Source of the DNA: Mesorhizobium loti
Lineage (GTDB): Bacteria; Pseudomonadota; Alphaproteobacteria; Rhizobiales; Rhizobiaceae
Assembly (NCBI RefSeq): GCF_002858745.1
Contig: NZ_PJRO01000015.1
Span: 121,238-185,237, forward strand
Direction of reading: 5' to 3'
Length of the DNA: 64,000 nucleotides
Part shown: piece after piece, positions 24,658 through 34,585 of the stretch
Numbering within the stretch: the stretch's first letter is position 1
How the letters are laid out: every line of letters starts with the position of its first letter
Position numbers and translations under genes: made by a program
Notes under the pieces: generated by a model
Databases searched by the model: none
The model's input: the letters and a program-made list of their open reading frames with translations, nothing else
What the model was told of the DNA's origin: nothing

Positions 24658-26013
24658 ATGCGCGACACCAACTTTTTCGCAGAGAACAATGCCAAGCCGA
24701 TCTGGCATCCGATGGCGCATCCTGCGGAGATGCGTGCATCGCCGCCGCGCGTGATCATGAAAGGCAAAGGCGCCCATGTCACCGACATCGAAGGCCGTAC
24801 CGTGCTGGACGCCGTCGGTGGCCTGTGGAACGTCAATCTCGGCTACAGCAGTGATCCGATCAAGCAGGCCATCGCAGCCCAGCTCGACATCCTCCCCTAT
24901 TATTCGGGCTTCCGCGGCACCTCGACCGGCCCGTCGATCGAGCTCGCCTATGAACTCTCGCAATGGTTCGCGCCGGAAGGCATGGTGCGAACCTTCTTCA
25001 CCTCGGGCGGTTCGGATTCGGTCGAAACTGCGCTGCGTCTTGCCCGCCAATACTGGAAAATCCGCGGCCAGGCCGACCGCACCAAATTCCTGGCGCTGAA
25101 GAAAGGTTACCACGGCACGCATTTCGGCGGCGCCGCGGTCAACGGCAACGCCAATTTCCGCCGCAACTACGAGCCGCTGCTGCCAGGCTGCTTCCATACG
25201 CCGGCGCCATGGACCTACCGCAACCCATTCGACGAGACCGACCCGGTCAACCTCGCCAAGCTCTGCGCACGCGCCATCGAGGAGGAGATAGCCTTCCAGG
25301 GCGCCGACACCATCGCCGCCTTCATCATGGAACCGGTCCTGGGCGCCGGTGGCGTCATCGTACCACCGGAAACCTTCATGCCGCTGGTGCGCGAGATCTG
25401 CGACCGGCACGACATTCTGCTGATCGCCGACGAAGTGGTGACGGCTTTCGGCCGTACCGGCGCCTGGTCGGGCTCGCGGCTCTGGAACGTAAAGCCGGAT
25501 TTCATGACCATCGCCAAGGCTATCACCTGCGGCTACTTCCCGCTCGGCGCCACATTGATCGGACAGAAGGTGGCGGACGTCTTTGAAGCCGACAAGACAA
25601 GCTTCGGCGCCATTGGTCACGGCTATACCTATTCCGGGCACCCGGTCGGCTGCGCCGCCGGCCTCGCCGCACTTGCCGAAACCAAACGTCTCGCCGTCAA
25701 TGAGAATGCTGCCGCACGCGGCGTTGAACTTGGCAAGGCGTTGGAGGCACTGAAAGCCAGGCATGCCTTGGTTGGCGATGTGCGTGGCAAGGGCCTGATG
25801 GCGGCGCTGGAACTGGTGTCCGATCGCGATTCCAAGAAGCCGGCCGACAAGAAGACCATGGCCAAGGTGGCGGATGCCGCCTACGACGCCGGCGTCATGC
25901 TGCGCGTATCGGGCAACATGATCATCCTGTCGCCACCGCTCGTCATCACCGCTGCCGACGTCGCCAAGATCGCCGAAGGCCTCGATGCCGGCCTCGCAGC
26001 AGTCACAGCCTAG
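24658..26013 (+). CDS. Class III (omega) PLP-dependent aminotransferase
   Basis: 451 aa. Moves an amino group from an omega-amino acid or amine to a keto acid. Visible: N-terminal WHPMAHPAEM, substrate-loop GLWNVNLGYS, GGSDSVETALRLARQYW, PLP-phosphate region KKGYHGTHFGGAAVNG, Asp of LLIADEVVTAFGRTG that holds the PLP nitrogen, and Schiff-base Lys in MTIAKAITCGYFPLGATLIG. These fit the aminotransferases acting on beta-alanine, putrescine, pyruvate-dependent amines and similar. Last gene of the rightward operon; its aldehyde product could be passed to the aldehyde dehydrogenase at 17598-19085 (inference). Confidence 0.92.
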   Translation: MRDTNFFAENNAKPIWHPMAHPAEMRASPPRVIMKGKGAHVTDIEGRTVLDAVGGLWNVNLGYSSDPIKQAIAAQLDILPYYSGFRGTSTGPSIELAYELSQWFAPEGMVRTFFTSGGSDSVETALRLARQYWKIRGQADRTKFLALKKGYHGTHFGGAAVNGNANFRRNYEPLLPGCFHTPAPWTYRNPFDETDPVNLAKLCARAIEEEIAFQGADTIAAFIMEPVLGAGGVIVPPETFMPLVREICDRHDILLIADEVVTAFGRTGAWSGSRLWNVKPDFMTIAKAITCGYFPLGATLIGQKVADVFEADKTSFGAIGHGYTYSGHPVGCAAGLAALAETKRLAVNENAAARGVELGKALEALKARHALVGDVRGKGLMAALELVSDRDSKKPADKKTMAKVADAAYDAGVMLRVSGNMIILSPPLVITAADVAKIAEGLDAGLAAVTA

Positions 26014-26023
26014 CCACTTGGCC

Positions 26024-26899
26024 TCAATCGGTGGAGGGGCCTAGCCGCTCCTTCCGCCAGGCCGCAGGCGACCGGCCTGTCGCCTTGCGGAAGAAACGCG
26101 AGAAATAGGCAGGATCGTTGAAGCCCGTCTCGTAAGCGATGTCTTCGACCGACCGGATGGTGAAGGCGAGCAGTCGCTTGGCTTCCACCAGACGTCTTTC
26201 GTTGACGGCTTGCCGTACCCCAGTGCCCAGCACCAGCTGGGCAGCCTTGTCGAGCAGGTGTCGGGTCGTGCCCAGTACCTCGACATAACGCTCCACCGGC
26301 CAGTCTTCGCGGAAATTCCGGTCGATGAGGTGGCGCAACCTGGCGGCCAGTGCTCCGGTTGCGGGAAGTTCGATCGGCTGTGGCCCGCTGCCTAGCCGCG
26401 CGATCCCGGAGAGCGCCACGGCGATCAGCGACGGCAGGATTTTGTCCATGCCTGGCAGCGCATCGGCATATTCCGCCTGAATTGCCAGGATACTGGTTTC
26501 CAATTTCCGCCACAGCGTGTCGCCACCGCGTCCAGGGATGAAAACAGGTCGGTCGAGTCGCAAGAGTGTATTTGCTCCGATCGCGGCAAGCGCGTCGTCG
26601 GTAACCGAGACCACGATCGCGTCGGTGTCTGGCTCGATGATGAAGCCATGTACCACGCCGCTCGGCACGAAACTCACCGCGGGTGCTGAAAAACCCTCGG
26701 AAAACTGTTCGATCCGGTAATTGCCGCGGCCGCTCGTCCAAAACGTGATCTGGCCCATCTGCGGATGTTTGTGCGGCTGTACGCGGCCGCGATGGATACC
26801 TTCACGCGCCAACACGGTTTCAACATGAAAGAAACCAACGTCGAGCGCGCGCGCCGGCTCGCCATAGACGAAGAATTCCGGGATAGAAACCTGGCTCAT
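26024..26899 (-). CDS. hpaA: AraC-family activator, HpaA-like
   Basis: 291 aa. N-terminal cupin-like sensor (IPEFFVYGEPARALDVGFFHVE... HKHPQMGQITFWTSGRGNYRIE) and C-terminal double helix-turn-helix (NERRLVEAKRLLAFTIRSVEDIAYETGFNDPAYFSRFFRKATGRSPAAWR). The N-terminal pattern is that of HpaA/PobR activators, which respond to 4-hydroxyphenylacetate or related hydroxyaromatic acids. It is divergent from hpaB with 92 bp between starts, the same arrangement expected for an activator of the 4-hydroxyphenylacetate hydroxylase genes. ATG 26899 was chosen because the IPEFFVYGEP motif begins six residues later. Confidence 0.85.
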   Translation of the reverse strand: MSQVSIPEFFVYGEPARALDVGFFHVETVLAREGIHRGRVQPHKHPQMGQITFWTSGRGNYRIEQFSEGFSAPAVSFVPSGVVHGFIIEPDTDAIVVSVTDDALAAIGANTLLRLDRPVFIPGRGGDTLWRKLETSILAIQAEYADALPGMDKILPSLIAVALSGIARLGSGPQPIELPATGALAARLRHLIDRNFREDWPVERYVEVLGTTRHLLDKAAQLVLGTGVRQAVNERRLVEAKRLLAFTIRSVEDIAYETGFNDPAYFSRFFRKATGRSPAAWRKERLGPSTD

Positions 26900-26991
26900 G
26901 GCGCCCGAAAAAATCCAAGCGGTTTTCGACTTTTGTCCATAAACCATTGCCCGGGCCGGCGCTACTCTTAAGACACCAAGGGAGGATTACG

Positions 26992-28533
26992 ATGCGAGCG
27001 GAAGATTTCCGGGCCGACAAGACGCGCCCGTTCACGGGCGCCGAATATCTGGAGAGCCTGCGCGACGGCCGCGAGGTCTACATCAACGGCGAACGGATTG
27101 CCGACGTCACCACCCATCCAGCGATGCGCAATTCGGTACGCTCGCTCGCCCGTCTCTATGATGCCTTGCACGACCCCGCACAGCAGGCGGTCCTGACCTC
27201 ACCGACCGACACCGGCTCCGGCGGCTACACCCACAAATATTTCCGCGTCGCCCATTCCCCGGCCGATCTCGTCGCGCAGCAGGGTGCCATCGCCCATTGG
27301 GCTCGCAAGACCTATGGCTGGATGGGGCGCACCGCCGACTACAAGGCGGCACTGATGAACACGCTGGGCGCCAATGCCGATTGGTATGGCCCGTTCAAGG
27401 AGAACGCCCGAGCCTGGCACAAGCGGGCGCAGGAATCCGTCCTGTTCATGAACCATGCCATCGTCAATCCGCCCATCGACCGCCACAAGCCGGCCGAACA
27501 GGTGAAGGATGTGTTCGTCCATATCACCAAGGAGAACGACGCCGGCATCTGGGTTTCCGGCGCCAAGGTGGTGGCGACCTCGTCGGCACTCACCCACTAC
27601 AATTTCCTGGCGCAGAGCTCCGCCACCGTGACGGAAGATCCGTCGCTTTCCGTGATGTTCATCGTGCCGATGAATGCGCCGGGCGTGAAGATGTTCTGCC
27701 GTGTTTCCTATGAGCAGACGGCCAACACGGTTGCCCAACCCTTCGACTACCCGCTGTCGTCACGCTTCGACGAAAACGATGCCATCCTGGTGCTCGACAA
27801 TGTCTTCGTGCCTTGGGAGGACGTGCTGGTGCTGCGCGATGCGCAGAAAATCCTGTCCTTTCACCCCGCTTCCGGCTTCATGCATGGCTACTGCTTCCAG
27901 GGCTGCACACGTTTTGCGGTCAAACTCGACTTCCTGGCCGGCCTGCTCGCCAAGGCGCTCCGCGCCACCGGCGGCGACGCCTTCCGCGGCAACCAGGCAG
28001 CGCTGGGCGAGGTGATCGCGCTACGCCACATGTTCTGGAGCTTCTCCAACGCAATGGCCTACAACCCGATCCCGTGGGCTGGCGGCGCGGTGCTGCCGAA
28101 CATGGAAAGCGCGCTGGCCTATCGCACCTTCATGTCCGAGGCCTATCCGCGCGTCATCGAGACGGTCCGCAAGGTCGTCGCGTCCGGCCTGATCTACCTG
28201 CCGTCCTCAGCCAAGGATTTCGGCAATCCCGAGATCGATCGCTACCTGGCGCAGTATGTGCGGGGTTCCGACAACATGGGTCACATCGAGCGCATCAAGA
28301 TCATGAAGCTGCTCTGGGACGCTACCGGCACGGAATTCGGCGGCCGCCACGCGCTTTACGAACTCAATTATGCCGGCGCCCAGGAAGAAGTACGCCTGCA
28401 GGTTCTGAAGGGCGCCGAGCGCGGCGGTCGGTTGAAACAGATGGAAGAACTCGTCGATACCTGCATGGCCGACTATGACGAGAACGGCTGGACCGGAGAC
28501 ACCTGGCTGCCGCCGTTGGGCGCCAGCGCATGA
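26992..28533 (+). CDS. hpaB: 4-hydroxyphenylacetate 3-monooxygenase, oxygenase component
   Basis: FAD-dependent hydroxylase turning 4-hydroxyphenylacetate into 3,4-dihydroxyphenylacetate (homoprotocatechuate) with FADH2 from HpaC. 513 aa, near the family's usual 520. Opening residues FTGAEYLESLRDGREVYINGERI, THKYFRVAHSPADLVAQQGAIAHWARKTYGWMGR and HAIVNPPIDRHKPAEQ are typical HpaB. GGGAGGA stands seven bases before ATG 26992. Its TGA stop lies inside a palindromic repeat (28528-28567). Expected to be activated by the divergent HpaA-like protein. Confidence 0.93.
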   Translation: MRAEDFRADKTRPFTGAEYLESLRDGREVYINGERIADVTTHPAMRNSVRSLARLYDALHDPAQQAVLTSPTDTGSGGYTHKYFRVAHSPADLVAQQGAIAHWARKTYGWMGRTADYKAALMNTLGANADWYGPFKENARAWHKRAQESVLFMNHAIVNPPIDRHKPAEQVKDVFVHITKENDAGIWVSGAKVVATSSALTHYNFLAQSSATVTEDPSLSVMFIVPMNAPGVKMFCRVSYEQTANTVAQPFDYPLSSRFDENDAILVLDNVFVPWEDVLVLRDAQKILSFHPASGFMHGYCFQGCTRFAVKLDFLAGLLAKALRATGGDAFRGNQAALGEVIALRHMFWSFSNAMAYNPIPWAGGAVLPNMESALAYRTFMSEAYPRVIETVRKVVASGLIYLPSSAKDFGNPEIDRYLAQYVRGSDNMGHIERIKIMKLLWDATGTEFGGRHALYELNYAGAQEEVRLQVLKGAERGGRLKQMEELVDTCMADYDENGWTGDTWLPPLGASA

Positions 28534-28567
28534 CCCCGAAAACCGGAATCGATTTTCGGAGTCATGC
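28528..28567. repeat. Short palindromic repeat carrying the hpaB stop codon
   Basis: GCATGACCCCGAAAACCG and CGATTTTCGGAGTCATGC form a 40-base inverted repeat, two mismatches in 18-base arms, spacer GAAT. The hpaB TGA (28531-28533) is inside the left arm. The sequence style matches a very common palindrome in rhizobial genomes (from memory). It may also act as a hairpin between hpaB and hpaC. Confidence 0.7.
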
Positions 28568-28640
28568 GCCAAATCAAAAACCCCTGGAGCGTCCATCGCG
28601 AAACGACGCGCGGCGCTCTGGCCGGGCATGAGGACCAGCC

Positions 28641-29150
28641 ATGCAACCGCAAGTCTCGAGGCTGGAATTTCGTGACGCGATGGCGCGCGTCTGCGCGCCG
28701 GTCAACATTGTCACCACTGATGGACCGGCCGGTCGCGGCGGCTTTACCGCGACGGCCATGTGCAGTGTTTCCGACGACCCGCCGACCTTGCTCATCTGCA
28801 TGAACGAGCGCTCGGCACAGACGGCAATGTTCCTCGACAACCGACGTTTCTGCGTCAACGTGCTGACCCAGGCCCATATGCATCTCGCCTCGAAATTCGC
28901 CGGCGCCATCCGCGACATGGCCGAGCGCTACCAGGCGGCGAACTGGCAGACCATGCCGTCGGGCATGCCGGCGCTGCTCGACGCCATCGTTTCGTTCGAC
29001 TGCGAGATCGGCGACGTCAACAAGGTGGGTACGCACAACGTCATGTTCGGCCGGGTCATCGACATCCGCCATGGCAGTGGCGAAGCGGCTTTGCTTTATG
29101 TCGACCGCAACTATTCGCAGCCGAAGGCGCTCGGCAGTTTCGGTGGGTGA
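28641..29150 (+). CDS. hpaC: Flavin reductase component of 4-hydroxyphenylacetate monooxygenase
   Basis: NAD(P)H:flavin oxidoreductase, 169 aa, that supplies reduced FAD to HpaB. Flavin-binding pattern: EFRDAMARVCAPVNIVTTDGPAGRGGFTATAMCSVSDDPPTLLICMNERS near the N-terminus and FDCEIGDVNKVGTHNVMFGRV towards the end, the HpaC/flavin reductase-like domain. It is 107 bp downstream of hpaB, separated by a palindromic repeat, in the same direction. The next gene, hpaR, converges on it. Confidence 0.9.
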   Translation: MQPQVSRLEFRDAMARVCAPVNIVTTDGPAGRGGFTATAMCSVSDDPPTLLICMNERSAQTAMFLDNRRFCVNVLTQAHMHLASKFAGAIRDMAERYQAANWQTMPSGMPALLDAIVSFDCEIGDVNKVGTHNVMFGRVIDIRHGSGEAALLYVDRNYSQPKALGSFGG

Positions 29151-29223
29151 GAAGCAGACGGCGATGGCGGCGAGCCGGGCGACACATGCGGCTCACCTCG
29201 CCTGCCCACGAAGCCGGAAAAGC

Positions 29224-29661
29224 TCAGTCTTCGCTGCTCTCCGACTGGATCAGGCTTTCCAGCATGTCGAGCAACTGTTCGTATTGCTCGGCGCCGTATC
29301 GCCCCTCGATCGCCTCGTAGATGGCGATGCGCTCGGGTGCCAGATCTTCGATCAGCGTCACGCCGCTTGGCGTGATGGCAAGCAGCGCGCGCCGGCCATC
29401 GTCCTTCACCCGATTGCGGGTGATGAGTTGGCGCTCTTCCAGCGCCTTGATGATGCGTGTCAGACTCGGCGGCAGTATGGACGCGCGATTGGCAAGTTCG
29501 GTCGCCTCAAGCGGACCGGTCTCGGCCAGCACACGCAGAACGCGCCATTGTTGTTCGGTGATGTCGTGTCGGGCCAGCATCGGCCGGAAATGCGCCATGA
29601 TCACTTCGCGGGCACGCAGAAGCGTCATCGGCAGGGAGCGTCGTGTGGAAGGCGGCAGCAA
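29224..29661 (-). CDS. hpaR: MarR-family repressor of homoprotocatechuate genes
   Basis: 145 aa. Winged helix ITEQQWRVLRVLAETGPLEATELANRASILPPSLTRIIKALEERQLITRNRVKDDGRRALLAIT, flanked by dimerisation helices. The N-terminal SLPMTLLRAREVIMAHFRP lines up with HpaR of enterobacteria. I use TTG 29661: GGAG lies about nine bases upstream and the length then matches HpaR; the later ATG at 29628 has no ribosome site. It is divergent from hpaF, and two inverted repeats in between are candidate binding sites. Confidence 0.88.
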   Translation of the reverse strand: MLPPSTRRSLPMTLLRAREVIMAHFRPMLARHDITEQQWRVLRVLAETGPLEATELANRASILPPSLTRIIKALEERQLITRNRVKDDGRRALLAITPSGVTLIEDLAPERIAIYEAIEGRYGAEQYEQLLDMLESLIQSESSED

Positions 29662-29802
29662 GGTGAAGTCTCCGCTCTGGTTCCGTCTGTTTCGCGAACC
29701 GACGCACGCAGAACGCGTAGTCGGCTTTTAAGCGCTATATCCGCGATTTTGGCGGCACCGGCAATCCCGCCGCAAGCGGATGGCACAACCCATTCAACAG
29801 CG

Positions 29803-29822
29803 CTTGACTTTCATCAGTCAAG
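29803..29822. promoter_or_regulatory. Candidate HpaR operator 1
   Basis: CTTGACT and AGTCAAG are perfect seven-base arms, spacer TTCATC, between hpaR and hpaF. The left arm contains TTGACT, a possible -35 box for hpaF, so binding would repress. Confidence 0.5.
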
Positions 29823-29824
29823 AT

Positions 29825-29844
29825 GTAATTCACATGTTAATTAC
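29825..29844. promoter_or_regulatory. Candidate HpaR operator 2
   Basis: GTAATT and AATTAC are perfect six-base arms around CACATGTT. It begins two bases after operator 1; 20 bp spans side by side fit cooperative MarR-dimer sites. 30 bp before the hpaF start. Confidence 0.5.
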
Positions 29845-29874
29845 AAACAGTCGACTTAATGGTGGAGAACCGCC

Positions 29875-30261
29875 GTGCCCCACATGGCGATCGAATATTC
29901 CGCGAACCTTGATGAAACGGTCGATATCCAGGGCCTGTGCACCCTGGTGGCGGAGACGATCCTGGAAACGGGCCTGTTCGAGATCGGCGCCATCCGTGTG
30001 CGCGCGTTTCGGGCGGAAGCCCATGCGATCGCGGACCGGCTGCCTCAGAACGGCTTCATCGACATGAATTTCCGCATCGGCAAAGGCCGCACGGCGGAGG
30101 AAAAGAAGCGTACCGGCGAGGCTATCTTCGCTGCCGTCTCACAACGGCTGGCGCAGCTGTTTGCCACACCTCATTTCGCGCTGTCGCTCGAGATCCGAGA
30201 GATAGATGCCGAACTGAGCTGGAAGAAGAATGCGATCCACCCGCGGCTACGCGGCAAGTAA
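29875..30261 (+). CDS. hpaF: 5-carboxymethyl-2-hydroxymuconate delta-isomerase
   Basis: Tautomerase-superfamily enzyme of the homoprotocatechuate meta-cleavage route, moving the double bond of 5-carboxymethyl-2-hydroxymuconate. 128 aa, the usual length. The family uses the N-terminal proline as catalytic base, so the start must give Met-Pro. GTG 29875 gives MPHMAIEYSANL and has GGTGGAG seven bases upstream; the ATG nine bases later would lose the proline. Further features: MNFRIGKGRTAEEKKRTGEAIF and a C-terminal LEIREIDAELSWKKNAIH typical of CHMI. It leads the hpaFEDGH operon, with hpaE 13 bp downstream. Confidence 0.92.
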   Translation: MPHMAIEYSANLDETVDIQGLCTLVAETILETGLFEIGAIRVRAFRAEAHAIADRLPQNGFIDMNFRIGKGRTAEEKKRTGEAIFAAVSQRLAQLFATPHFALSLEIREIDAELSWKKNAIHPRLRGK

Positions 30262-30274
30262 CGAGGACGAAAGC

Positions 30275-31792
<1,518 letters not shown>

Positions 31793-31843
31793 CGCAGTGC
31801 CGCGCGGCGAAGCTGCGCAGCGACACATACGAGGAGGAATCTG

Positions 31844-32824
31844 ATGCCTTTGCCGCAACCTAATCTTTATCCCGCTTTCAACATCGTGCGGCTGAGCCAT
31901 GTCGAACTTGCCGTCACGGACCTGGCGAAATCCCGAGCGTTCTATGTCGACACGCTCGGCCTGCAGGTGACCGACGAGAGCAAGGACGCCATCTACCTGC
32001 GCGCACTGGAAGAGCGTGGCCACCACTGCATCGTCCTCAGGAAAGGCGACAAGGCGGAAGCCCGCGACCTCGGCTTCAAGCTGTATAGCGAGGAAGACCT
32101 CGACAAGGCCGAACACTTCTTCAGGAACAAGGGCCTGCCGGTGGAGTGGGTCGAGCGGCCTTATCAATCCCGCACCTTCCGCACGCGCGACCCGCACGGC
32201 ATTCCGCTCGAATTCTATTCGAAGATGGACCGCCTGCCGCCCATCCATCAGAAATACGCCCTCTACAAGGGCGTGAAGCCGCTGCGCATCGACCACTTCA
32301 ACTGCTATTCGCCGAATGTTGATGAATCGGTGGCCTTCTACAATGAACTCGGCTTCCGCGTGACCGAGTACACGGAAGACGCTGAGACCGGGAAGCTGTG
32401 GGCGGCCTGGACGCACCGCAAGGGCGGCGTGCACGACATCGCCTTCACCAACGGCCGTGGACCGCGCCTGCACCATGTCGCCTTCTGGGTGCCGACGCCG
32501 CTCAACATCATCGACCTGCTCGATCTGATGGCCACCACCGGCTACATCGGCAACATCGAACGCGGCCCTGGCCGGCACGGCATTTCGAACGCCTTCTTCC
32601 TTTACGTCCGCGACCCCGACAACCATCGCATCGAGATCTATTGCTCGGACTACCAGACGGTCGATCCAGATCTCGAGCCGATCAAGTGGGACCTGAAGGA
32701 TCCGCAGCGGCAGACGCTCTGGGGTGCGCCCGCGCCACGCTCCTGGTTCGAGGAAGGCAGCGTTTTCGCCGGCGTCGAGCCGCGCGATCCCGATCTCGCC
32801 GCTTCGCCCATCATCGCGCCCTGA
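31844..32824 (+). CDS. hpaD: Homoprotocatechuate 2,3-dioxygenase (extradiol, VOC fold)
   Basis: Cleaves 3,4-dihydroxyphenylacetate between C2 and C3. 326 aa with two VOC modules (residues about 15-125 and 145-270). Metal ligands expected for this family can be seen: His151 (LRIDHFNCYS), His210 or 211 (RLHHVAFWV) and Glu264 (HRIEIYCSDY). It belongs to the Brevibacterium/Arthrobacter-type homoprotocatechuate dioxygenases rather than the LigB-type HpaD of E. coli. AGGAGG precedes the ATG. It lies between hpaE and the hpaG-like gene. Confidence 0.92.
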   Translation: MPLPQPNLYPAFNIVRLSHVELAVTDLAKSRAFYVDTLGLQVTDESKDAIYLRALEERGHHCIVLRKGDKAEARDLGFKLYSEEDLDKAEHFFRNKGLPVEWVERPYQSRTFRTRDPHGIPLEFYSKMDRLPPIHQKYALYKGVKPLRIDHFNCYSPNVDESVAFYNELGFRVTEYTEDAETGKLWAAWTHRKGGVHDIAFTNGRGPRLHHVAFWVPTPLNIIDLLDLMATTGYIGNIERGPGRHGISNAFFLYVRDPDNHRIEIYCSDYQTVDPDLEPIKWDLKDPQRQTLWGAPAPRSWFEEGSVFAGVEPRDPDLAASPIIAP

Positions 32825-32862
32825 CCGGCATCGCCGATATCGACCTTCGCAAGGAGCCGGGC

Positions 32863-33726
32863 ATGACAACACGCATCGCCACATTCACCGCAGGTGGCAA
32901 GACGCGCTACGGCGCGATCACCGATAACGGTGCCGTCGACCTTTCCGGCCGCTATGGCAGCCAGTGGCCGACGCTGCGGGAAGTCATAGAAGCCGACGCC
33001 CTGCGCCGCCTGGCCGAAGAGGCTGCTGGTTTGCCGGCTGACTTCGCCCTGTCAGACATCGCCTATGAGATTCCGGTGCCGATGCCGGAGAAGCTCATCT
33101 GCGTCGGCGTCAACTTTCCCGACCGCAACGAAGAGTACAAGGACGGCCAGACCGCGCCGCCTAACCCTTCGCTGTTCATCCGCTTTCCGCGTTCCTTTGT
33201 CGGCCAGGGCGCCAATCTGGTGCGCCCGCCGGAATCGCCGCAGCTCGACTACGAAGGCGAGATCGTCATGGTTATCGGCAAGGGCGGACGCCGCATTCCG
33301 GAAGCGACCGCACTCGACCACATCGCGGCGCTTTCGCTGTGCAACGAAGGCACGATCCGCGACTGGGTTCGGCATGCGAAGTTCAACGTCACCCAGGGCA
33401 AGAATTTCGACCGCACCGGTTCGATCGGCCCCTGGCTGGTGCCTTTCACCGATGAGGCGCAGATCGCCGACATCAAGCTTGAGACGCGCGTCAACGGTGA
33501 GGTTCGCCAGAGCGACCGCACCAGCCGCATGATCTTCTCTTTCCGCAAGATCATCGCCTATATTTCGACCTTCACGACGCTGGTGCCAGGCGATGTCATC
33601 GTCACCGGTACCCCGACCGGTGCCGGTGCACGTTTCGATCCGCCGATCTGGCTGAAACCGGGCGATGTGATCGAAGTCGAGGCCGACGGCATCGGTATCC
33701 TGCGCAACGGAGTTGTTGACGAGTGA
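32863..33726 (+). CDS. hpaG: Fumarylacetoacetate hydrolase-family isomerase/decarboxylase, HpaG-like, one domain
   Basis: Expected to decarboxylate 5-oxopent-3-ene-1,2,5-tricarboxylate and isomerise the product. 287 aa. FAH-fold active-site features: CVGVNFPDRNEE, SLFIRFPRSFVGQGANLVRP, metal ligands in LDYEGEIVMVIGKGG, KNFDRTGSIGPWLV, and GDVIVTGTPTGAGARF. E. coli HpaG is about 430 aa because it is an internal duplication; here there is one module with an N-terminal extension, so it probably works as a homodimer or needs a partner encoded elsewhere. AAGGAG precedes ATG 32863. The stop overlaps the hpaH start (GTGA). Confidence 0.85.
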   Translation: MTTRIATFTAGGKTRYGAITDNGAVDLSGRYGSQWPTLREVIEADALRRLAEEAAGLPADFALSDIAYEIPVPMPEKLICVGVNFPDRNEEYKDGQTAPPNPSLFIRFPRSFVGQGANLVRPPESPQLDYEGEIVMVIGKGGRRIPEATALDHIAALSLCNEGTIRDWVRHAKFNVTQGKNFDRTGSIGPWLVPFTDEAQIADIKLETRVNGEVRQSDRTSRMIFSFRKIIAYISTFTTLVPGDVIVTGTPTGAGARFDPPIWLKPGDVIEVEADGIGILRNGVVDE

Positions 33727-34538
33727 GTGCGACGACCATGACGCCCGCCGAAATCGAAGATGCCGCCACGCGCCTGTTCGAAGCCGAACGCAGCCGACGC
33801 CAGATCCGCCTGCTCAGCCTGGATTTTCCGAACGCCAGCATGGATGACGCCTACAAGGTGCAGGCGGCGCTGGTGAAGAAAAAGACCGAGGCCGGCGCGG
33901 CCATCAAGGGCTGGAAGATCGGCCTTACTTCCAAGGCCATGCAGTCGGCGCTCAACATCGACATCCCGGATTCCGGCATCCTGTTCGATGACATGTTCTT
34001 CGCCGACGGTGGGACGGTTCCGGCCGATCGCTTCATCCAACCGCGCATCGAGGCAGAGATCGCTTTCGTCATGAAGGCGCCGCTGCGTGGCCCGAACGTC
34101 ACCATCTTCGATGTGCTGAACGCCACCGACTACATCACGCCGGCGCTCGAAATCCTCGATACGCGCATCGAGCGCATGAACAAGGAAGCCGGCAAGGCTC
34201 GCACCTTCTTCGACACCATTTCCGACAATGCCGCCAATGCCGGCATCGTGCTCGGTGGACGGCCGATCCGTCCGCTCGATGCCGACATGCGCTGGATCGG
34301 CGCCATCGTTTCGCGCAACGCCGAGGTTGAAGAAACCGGCCTGGGTGCCGGCGTGCTGAACCATCCGGCCATGGGCATCGTCTGGCTGGTCAACCGGCTG
34401 CACGCCTACGGCATGGAGATCGCCGCCGGAGAAGTCGTTTTGTCAGGTTCCTTCGTGCGCCCGGTAGAAGCGCGGCACGGCGACACCATCGCCGCCGATT
34501 TCGGCCCCTATGGAACGATCAGCGTTTTCTTCGAGTGA
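33723..34538 (+). CDS. hpaH: 2-oxo-hept-4-ene-1,7-dioate hydratase
   Basis: Adds water to 2-oxohept-4-ene-1,7-dioate to give 4-hydroxy-2-oxoheptanedioate, the substrate of the aldolase HpaI. 271 aa, the usual HpaH/MhpD length. Features: LSLDFPNASMDDAYKVQAAL, IKGWKIGLTSKAMQ, PRIEAEIAFVMKAPLRGP, ALEILDTRI, and VLSGSFVRPVEARHGDTIAADFG. GTG 33723 overlaps the preceding stop and GGAG lies about ten bases upstream; ATG 33738 is an alternative. Last gene of the operon: no aldolase gene follows, and the next gene is convergent. Confidence 0.92.
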   Translation: MSATTMTPAEIEDAATRLFEAERSRRQIRLLSLDFPNASMDDAYKVQAALVKKKTEAGAAIKGWKIGLTSKAMQSALNIDIPDSGILFDDMFFADGGTVPADRFIQPRIEAEIAFVMKAPLRGPNVTIFDVLNATDYITPALEILDTRIERMNKEAGKARTFFDTISDNAANAGIVLGGRPIRPLDADMRWIGAIVSRNAEVEETGLGAGVLNHPAMGIVWLVNRLHAYGMEIAAGEVVLSGSFVRPVEARHGDTIAADFGPYGTISVFFE

Positions 34539-34548
34539 CCCTTTTAGT

Positions 34549-34579
34549 CGCGGCATACCGGTAGCCCGGCCATGCCGCG
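34549..34579. terminator. Hairpin between convergent hpaH and monooxygenase genes
   Basis: CGCGGCAT (34549-34556) and ATGCCGCG (34572-34579) are perfect eight-base arms. It fills the 47 bp gap between two stop codons. No clear U-run on either strand. Confidence 0.5.
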
Positions 34580-34585
34580 CAAAAA

